Source: an uncultured Clostridium sp.
GTDB taxonomy: Bacteria; Bacillota; Clostridia; Clostridiales; Clostridiaceae
Length of the DNA: 19,944 nucleotides
Direction: 5' to 3'
Assembly: GCA_934755305.1 (NCBI GenBank)
Contig: CAKVLD010000052.1
Coordinates: 1-19,944, forward strand
Shown: one piece after another, positions 15,716 through 19,944 of the stretch
Position numbering within the stretch: the stretch's first letter is position 1
Layout of the letters: each line of letters opens with the position of its first letter
Notes under the pieces: model-generated
What the model saw: only the letters and a program-made list of their open reading frames with translations
The model's database searches: none
Told to the model about the DNA's origin: nothing
Translations under genes and position numbers: made by a program

Positions 15716-16885
15716 CTATCTTTTAATACCAAACTTTTTCTTATCCATATAATGTAATGTTAAAATATAAATAATATTTATAGCTATAACTAAACTAACT
15801 TTATACATCACTCCCCAACTAATATCGCTAATTATCCACATTAATTCAAAATTAATAGTTAATAAAATTGAAGCTAGAAATACACATATAAATATAAGAT
15901 CACTTTTCTTATACTCTTTTAATCTTCTAGGATCTGCTAAAAACTTATGAAATTTCATTCTTAAATTAGGTCTATTAAAAATTAATGTATAGATAAAATA
16001 ACCATCTGTAAGTGATATAGGTATTAAGTTTACAAATATCATTCTCAAATTTGCCATAGCTAGTATCTTTATAAATTCAATTTTAAATACAAAAAATAAA
16101 TCTATCAGTATAAAAAATAAAATCAAATTAGAATATACTCCAGCTAATAAAACCTTTATTATATCTTTCTTTTCCAAGGTATATATATTTCTATTTTTTA
16201 TATAAAACATAGGCATAAATCCTAAAAATAGAATAAATGAAAAATATGCTGGCCGTATTCCTTTTTCGATTCCTGTTATAACATGAAAGGTTTCATGTAT
16301 AAGAAACATTAAAACCATACTGAAGTTTATAAATAAATATCCTAAAAATACTGAATTTATATCTCCGCTTTTATAACTTAACCAATAACTAATTGAATTT
16401 TCCCCGAATATTTCTGAAAAATTAACTGTTATTAGATAAAAAAAGCATATTATACTTATGGCAAGAATCACCTTACTAAACTTAATTACTTTAGAACATA
16501 TATCTTGCTGTTTTTTTTGGGTTAAACCATCTACTTCATTGAAAGTTTTTTTAATTAATTTAATAGATAAACTTTCTGCCTCATTATATGACTTTTTAGA
16601 TTCAGTCCCTTCTATTAATCCATGTGATCTAAATAAATCAATAGCTTTACATACTTGATTATATGTTCCAATTCCTTGACTAACTAATCTATCAATGTCA
16701 TTTTTCCCATCTAAATTAATCATTAACTTTTCAAAAAAACTAACATCTTTAACACTAACTAATAATTGTGAGTCATTTTCCTTATTGCCTATAACATAGT
16801 ACCCCTTGCCTTTATTATTAATAAACACATCATTCATATAAACTGATTTTTTAATCTTTGGATATTTATCTATCATATATTCCAT
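15716..16885 (-). CDS. M50-type membrane metalloprotease (site-2-protease-like) with N-terminal cytoplasmic domain
   Basis: The 389-residue protein has a soluble N-terminal region (1-135) that resembles the PqqD-like/winged-helix segments fused to peptide-processing proteins (YYVIGNKE, FFEKLMINLDGKNDIDRLV, and a helix pair with VCKAIDLFRSHGLIEG). A membrane part with about six helices follows. The zinc motif HETFH (197-201) lies in one helix, and NLIPISLTDGY (287-297) supplies the third ligand Asp294 in the M50 N-P-DG style. This should be an intramembrane or membrane-associated metallopeptidase. Relatives occur in radical SAM peptide clusters, where they may remove leaders or aid export. The ATG shares one base with the maturase stop (TAATG), so the two are tightly coupled. 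The leader-peptidase role is inference. Confidence 0.8.
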   Translation of the reverse strand: MEYMIDKYPKIKKSVYMNDVFINNKGKGYYVIGNKENDSQLLVSVKDVSFFEKLMINLDGKNDIDRLVSQGIGTYNQVCKAIDLFRSHGLIEGTESKKSYNEAESLSIKLIKKTFNEVDGLTQKKQQDICSKVIKFSKVILAISIICFFYLITVNFSEIFGENSISYWLSYKSGDINSVFLGYLFINFSMVLMFLIHETFHVITGIEKGIRPAYFSFILFLGFMPMFYIKNRNIYTLEKKDIIKVLLAGVYSNLILFFILIDLFFVFKIEFIKILAMANLRMIFVNLIPISLTDGYFIYTLIFNRPNLRMKFHKFLADPRRLKEYKKSDLIFICVFLASILLTINFELMWIISDISWGVMYKVSLVIAINIIYILTLHYMDKKKFGIKR

Positions 16886-18228
16886 TACTTCCTCTTAGAA
16901 CCATACCTTTTACATACTTCAAATATAATTCTTTCTAAGACATTTCTACTTATTTCACATGCTAAATCAACAGGTTTGCTAATATCATTATTTTGTAAAT
17001 AACGTGCACCAATACAATGTCCATATGTTTTTTCACACATTCCCTTAATCCAACATGAATTACACTTATCATTATTATTAGCTTCCATAAATAACTTAGC
17101 TAATTCTCCTCTTCTGTCTTTATATTTACTAATATCAAAATCAGTTACATTTCCGATTATAAATTTATCAATCCCAATAAACATAAAACAAGGATACATA
17201 TTTCCTGTAACATCAACTGCTAAATCACTCTTGGTAGCTCCACATCCATTTGAATATACTTGTCCACTATTATACATATTGATAATATTGGCTATTGTTC
17301 TACATCTAATTTTATCTTCACCGTTACTAAATTCATTTTTTATCCATTGTTCAAAATAATCTATTACATCATTTTCATCTGCATGAGATAACGAAGTATT
17401 AATTAATTTTTTGTCTATTAATGGTCCATGTTGTACAGCATCAAGTTCTAAATCTCTCAACAAATAAAAAGTATCAATTCTACCTGTATTCTTATAGTTA
17501 TCTATATGCTTTTTAGTAATTGTTGCCTCAACTGCAAGATAAAAATTTCTTTTTTTCTCATTCATCTTTTTTATATTTTTTATAATAATATCGTAAACAC
17601 TACTATTATTATTAGCAAAACATCTATTGCAATCATTCACTTCTTTTTCACCATCTAAACTTATAGTGACAGATTCAAAGTATTCATTAAATAATTTAAT
17701 ATATTCATCATCAATTAAAGTCCCATTAGTAACTATAGTATATTTAGGCTTTTTCATTTTTCTTCTTTCCACTATACTATTTATTTCTGGTATACACACT
17801 GATAACAACTTTTTATTCAATAATGGTTCTCCACCAAAAAATTGTATCATCTCAATACCTTCACTATATATATCATATGTAGCTTCTATAGCTTTCTTTA
17901 AGGTATCTATATTCATCATTTCTAACTCTTGATTAGTTGCATACTTTCCTTCTTCTGCATAACAATATTTACATGCTAGATTACAAGAATTACTAACATT
18001 AAGTATTAATCTTTTACATATATTTTTATTTTCTTCATGAATAATTAACTGTTTTTTTTCATCATTATCTTTTTCCAAAGTTAGCTTACTTTCAACCTCC
18101 TTTAATTCTTGTTCTGACATACCATCTAACAAGCTATTTAATTTAGTAGGAAGTTTGAAAATCTTCATATTTTTTAGATTTAATACTATATAATTATCAT
18201 CTTTTTTAAATAAATGTTTCTCTTCCAT
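16885..18228 (-). CDS. Radical SAM/SPASM peptide maturase
   Basis: The 447-residue protein has the radical SAM cluster motif CNLACKYC (Cys82, 86, 89), GGEP (132-135) for SAM binding, VTNGT (166-170) and TISLDGEKEVND (188-199). The C-terminal SPASM region has Cys329 (SNGCGATKSD), Cys347 (MYPCFMF), then Cys389, 392, 398, 405 and 424 (NDKCNSCWIKGMCEK, GHCIGARY), ligands for two extra iron-sulphur clusters. Residues 1-70 may be a small peptide-recognition domain. Such enzymes install thioether, carbon-carbon or related crosslinks or epimerise residues in ribosomal peptides. Two precursor genes stand directly upstream, so those are the likely substrates. The Shine-Dalgarno is weak (AAAGGTAATAAGG), and a 94-nt gap separates it from the second precursor gene, consistent with lower output than the peptides. 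Confidence 0.93.
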   Translation of the reverse strand: MEEKHLFKKDDNYIVLNLKNMKIFKLPTKLNSLLDGMSEQELKEVESKLTLEKDNDEKKQLIIHEENKNICKRLILNVSNSCNLACKYCYAEEGKYATNQELEMMNIDTLKKAIEATYDIYSEGIEMIQFFGGEPLLNKKLLSVCIPEINSIVERRKMKKPKYTIVTNGTLIDDEYIKLFNEYFESVTISLDGEKEVNDCNRCFANNNSSVYDIIIKNIKKMNEKKRNFYLAVEATITKKHIDNYKNTGRIDTFYLLRDLELDAVQHGPLIDKKLINTSLSHADENDVIDYFEQWIKNEFSNGEDKIRCRTIANIINMYNSGQVYSNGCGATKSDLAVDVTGNMYPCFMFIGIDKFIIGNVTDFDISKYKDRRGELAKLFMEANNNDKCNSCWIKGMCEKTYGHCIGARYLQNNDISKPVDLACEISRNVLERIIFEVCKRYGSKRK

Positions 18229-18322
18229 AACCTTATTACCTTTTCATATAATAATTAGGAAAATAGTAATATATATTCCTTTGTATACCCTACTTTAATA
18301 TATACTTATTTAAGTGAAAATC

Positions 18323-18442
18323 TTATGAACATGCACATCCAAAACCATATCCTGGAGTTACAACGTCTTCTAATTCTTCTACATTTAAATCAAGATTAGT
18401 TTCTTCTAATGAGTTTTCTATTCTCTTAATTGCTTCTAACAT
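18323..18442 (-). CDS. Precursor peptide 2 of the radical SAM system
   Basis: This 39-residue peptide is too short for routine gene calling. It begins MLEAIKRIENSLEET and ends VEELEDVVTPGYGFGCACS. It shares 29 of 39 residues with precursor 1, encoded 35 nt upstream; residues 21-36 are identical. The acidic amphipathic N-terminal part (1-28) looks like a leader and the tail TPGYGFGCACS like the core, with Cys36 and Cys38, aromatic Tyr32 and Phe34. AAGGGGGG lies 6 nt before the ATG. A start-stop ATGTAA (18447-18442) overlaps the true ATG and would not make a peptide. The radical SAM gene follows. The Cys-X-Cys ending recalls clostridial Cys-rich maturation substrates such as the Clo7bot group, but I cannot assign a family. 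Confidence 0.85.
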   Translation of the reverse strand: MLEAIKRIENSLEETNLDLNVEELEDVVTPGYGFGCACS

Positions 18443-18477
18443 TACATTCCCCCCTTTTTTCTATTATTAACTTAATA

Positions 18478-18597
18478 TTATTGGCAGTTGCATCCAAAAC
18501 CATATCCTGGAGTTACAACATCTTCTAATTCTTCTACAGCGAAATCAACAGTAGTTTCTTCTAAAGAAGCTTCTATTCTTTTAATTGTGTCTGTCAT
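18478..18597 (-). CDS. Precursor peptide 1 of the radical SAM system
   Basis: This 39-residue peptide is the first gene of the operon. It begins MTDTIKRIEASLEETT and ends VEELEDVVTPGYGFGCNCQ. A very strong AAAGGAGG stands 8 nt before the ATG. Variation between the two copies falls at the extreme N-terminus, in the mid-leader (10, 16, 17, 19, 20) and at core positions 37 and 39 (N/A and Q/S), while TPGYGFGC and Cys38 are fixed. That is the pattern expected of a conserved recognition leader and a modified core with tolerated positions between and after the cysteines. The likely modifying enzyme is the radical SAM protein downstream. Leader cleavage after the E/D-rich segment (before or near TPG) is a guess. 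The peptide lacks a signal sequence, so export needs the ABC system. Confidence 0.88.
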   Translation of the reverse strand: MTDTIKRIEASLEETTVDFAVEELEDVVTPGYGFGCNCQ

Positions 18598-18660
18598 CTT
18601 ACATGCCTCCTTTCTTCTAATATTTATATTACCATTCCCCTTTTATTGGTATACACTTTT

Positions 18661-18689
18661 ATTTTATCTTTTATATTTTATTATGTCAA
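18661..18689 (-). promoter_or_regulatory. Sigma-A promoter of the biosynthetic operon
   Basis: On the minus strand a perfect -35 TTGACA (plus 18684-18689) and -10 TAAAAT (plus 18661-18666) are spaced by exactly 17 bp. The first precursor ATG is 63 nt past the -10 box, leaving a leader of roughly 55 nt. This is the only strong promoter seen upstream of the 14-kb operon. No dedicated regulator gene or clear dyad operator is found beside it. Confidence 0.75.
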
Positions 18690-18725
18690 TTTATTCTTTT
18701 TTTTGTATTTTCATACACAATTAAC

Positions 18726-19625
18726 TGTTTTATTGTAATTATTATTGGAATAATATGTTCACAATCACTTGTTTTATCTAAGATATCTCAAGAATTAAAA
18801 GATTGCTATTCTTTTGGAACTGAAGAAAGTAAAATAAAAAGATTACAAAGATTTTTAAGTAATAAAGCTATTGAACCTAAAAGGCTTTATGAAGTTTTTG
18901 CATATAAGTTATTACAAAAATATAAATTTAAATAAAAATCACTATATATAATATTTGATCATACAACAATAGATGATAGATTTTTAATACTTCAATTTTC
19001 ATTAAAAGTAGGAAAAAGAGCTATTCCCCTTTGGTTTAAATTATTTAAATATAAGCAGGATAGTAATAAAGATTTTATACATGTAAAAGAAGGTCTTAGA
19101 TTTTTACATAAAATATTAACTCCTTACAAATTTGATGTTACTATTCTTGCAGATAGAGGATTTAAGAGTATTTATTTAGTTTTATAGATGAAGAACTTAA
19201 ATGGAAATATTATATTAGATACACTAAAGATTTAGGAATATTCATTGACGGAAAAAAATAAAATAAAAAACTTGAATGATATAATTCCTAGAAAAAATGC
19301 TACAAAATATTTTTTAATGTTAAGTTAACATCTAAAAAATATATTTGTAATATGGCAGTATGTAATGCACAAGATGCTGAAAATCCCTGGAGTAATAATA
19401 TACACTATGCTAAAATGTTATATTTTTGTGTTTGTATAGCTTATTCATATATGATTTCTCTTTGTATTTCACATTCTAAAGACAAGAAAAATAATTTACT
19501 AGGAACAACAAAAAATATTACTTAAAAACTTGTTTTACCTTGTATCAAAGCTGATACATCTATTTCCATTGACAAGGTGATTATAGTAATAATAGAAACT
19601 TTGTTGTACTTTTTTATACTTAAAT
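18726..19625 (+). pseudogene. Decayed IS4-family transposase
   Basis: Reading from about 18726, IICSQSLVLSKISQELKD and FGTEESKIKRLQRFLSNKAI match the N-terminal DNA-binding part of clostridial IS4-family transposases. An in-frame TAA near 18934 is followed by IIFDHTTIDDRFL (first catalytic Asp) and TILADRGFKS (second catalytic Asp). Stops and shifts follow: near 19185, 19260 and 19325 the frame changes, with ELKWKYYIRYTKDLGIFIDG and CNMAVCNAQDAEN readable in other frames. Then ENPWSNNIHYAKMLYFCVCIAYSYM joins parts normally far apart, so the segment with the catalytic Glu is deleted. The tail to about 19625 still shows DYSNNRNF, like the family C-terminus. Non-functional. The left limit abuts the operon promoter region; terminal repeats were not identified. 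Confidence 0.8.
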
Positions 19626-19763
19626 TCAATAAAAATAAATATAATTAAAAACTCAATTCCATAATGATCTGAAATATAAATTATAACGGAAATTTTTCAA
19701 TAATATTGATAATAACTGTCCGTAAGTCAGGCCAAAGATAACATTAATGTTTCTGAAATTATA

Positions 19764-19944
19764 ATGACTTTAAAAGAAATTTATCTAGCATATCCCTTAA
19801 ATCTGATATCAGAAAAATTTTACGAAAACAAAATTACAGAAATGATTTTGCTATTTATTCAATGGAAACAAAGTGATTCTTTGTTTATTAATAGTAATGG
19901 AATTAAAAATTATGATTTAGAAAATTCAAGAGAAATCTCAAACT
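19764..19944 (+). CDS. Unrecognised partial open reading frame running off the window
   Basis: From an ATG at 19764 (no evident Shine-Dalgarno) 60 codons stay open to the window edge: MTLKEIYLAYPLNLISEKFY, then a hydrophobic stretch EMILLFIQWKQSDSLFINSN. The frame is also open upstream to a TAA at 19713-19715, giving LSVSQAKDNINVSEII before the ATG. I do not recognise it. It could be the 3' part of a gene cut by the IS4 element or an intact gene beyond the window. The stretch from 19626 to 19763 contains no other gene; a short sequence around CTGTCCGTAAGTCAGGCC may belong to the IS4 right end. Confidence 0.3.
   Translation, partial: MTLKEIYLAYPLNLISEKFYENKITEMILLFIQWKQSDSLFINSNGIKNYDLENSREISN

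Noticed and set aside
18264..18305. Possible terminator between precursor 2 and the radical SAM gene
   Set aside because: Stem is only 8 A/T pairs with a 19-nt loop and no T-run follows on the minus strand. Too weak to call as a terminator; mentioned only as a possible attenuating structure.
18284..18655. GTATACC occurring both in the promoter leader and after precursor 2
   Set aside because: Seven bases recurring twice in AT-rich DNA is expected by chance; no dyad or spacing pattern supports an operator.
18488..18724. 78-codon plus-strand frame over the precursor and promoter region
   Set aside because: Antisense to precursor 1 and its promoter. The repeated, conserved peptide on the minus strand with a strong Shine-Dalgarno is the better reading.
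1..19944. tRNA, rRNA, CRISPR array or replication origin
   Set aside because: No cloverleaf-type sequence, rRNA-like GC-rich block, regularly spaced repeats or DnaA-box cluster was noticed on either strand.

Overview
The window is AT-rich DNA with strong AGGAGG-type ribosome binding sites and codon use typical of Clostridium or a close relative (Firmicutes). This is inferred from composition, gene style and the IS families; no species marker is present.

Layout. (1) 1-205: 3' end of a DtxR/MntR-type metal-dependent repressor gene and its terminator. (2) 206-1812: a decayed ISL3-family insertion sequence that keeps both terminal inverted repeats but has lost the first part of its catalytic domain. 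(3) 1851-2306: a small secreted-protein gene broken by a nonsense codon, with its terminator, on the minus strand. (4) 2359-4404: a minus-strand operon of a PadR repressor with a dyad operator at its promoter, a six-helix membrane protein with a PadR-linked N-terminal helical domain, and a flavodoxin-fold NAD(P)H oxidoreductase. (5) 4427-18689: a minus-strand biosynthetic operon of about 14 kb. (6) 18726-19625: a decayed IS4-family transposase. (7) 19764-19944: an unrecognised open frame running off the window.

The biosynthetic operon is the centre of interest. In transcription order it holds two 39-residue precursor peptides ending in TPGYGFGC-x-C-x, a radical SAM/SPASM maturase, a membrane M50-type metalloprotease with an N-terminal cytoplasmic domain, an FtsX-type ABC permease and its ATPase, a BtrH-like acyltransferase, an acyl carrier protein, a catalytic ketosynthase (KS-alpha), a FabZ-like dehydratase, a ketosynthase-like partner lacking all three catalytic residues (KS-beta/chain-length-factor type), a FabG-like ketoreductase and an NRPS of architecture adenylation-carrier-condensation. 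Genes overlap or lie 5-35 nt apart after the maturase, behind one clear sigma-A promoter and ahead of a probable terminator.

Hypothesis for how they work together: the KS-alpha/KS-beta pair with ketoreductase and dehydratase, and no enoyl reductase, builds an unsaturated (polyene-like) acyl chain on the carrier protein. The NRPS activates an amino acid. The radical SAM enzyme modifies the ribosomal peptide core and the protease may remove the leader. The BtrH-like enzyme and/or the terminal condensation domain would join acyl, amino acid and peptide, and the ABC system would export or confer immunity. That gives a ribosomal peptide / highly reducing type II polyketide / NRPS hybrid. The gene families are seen in the sequence; the joint product is inference. 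No acyltransferase, phosphopantetheinyl transferase, enoyl reductase or thioesterase gene is present, so housekeeping enzymes would have to supply malonyl loading and carrier activation.
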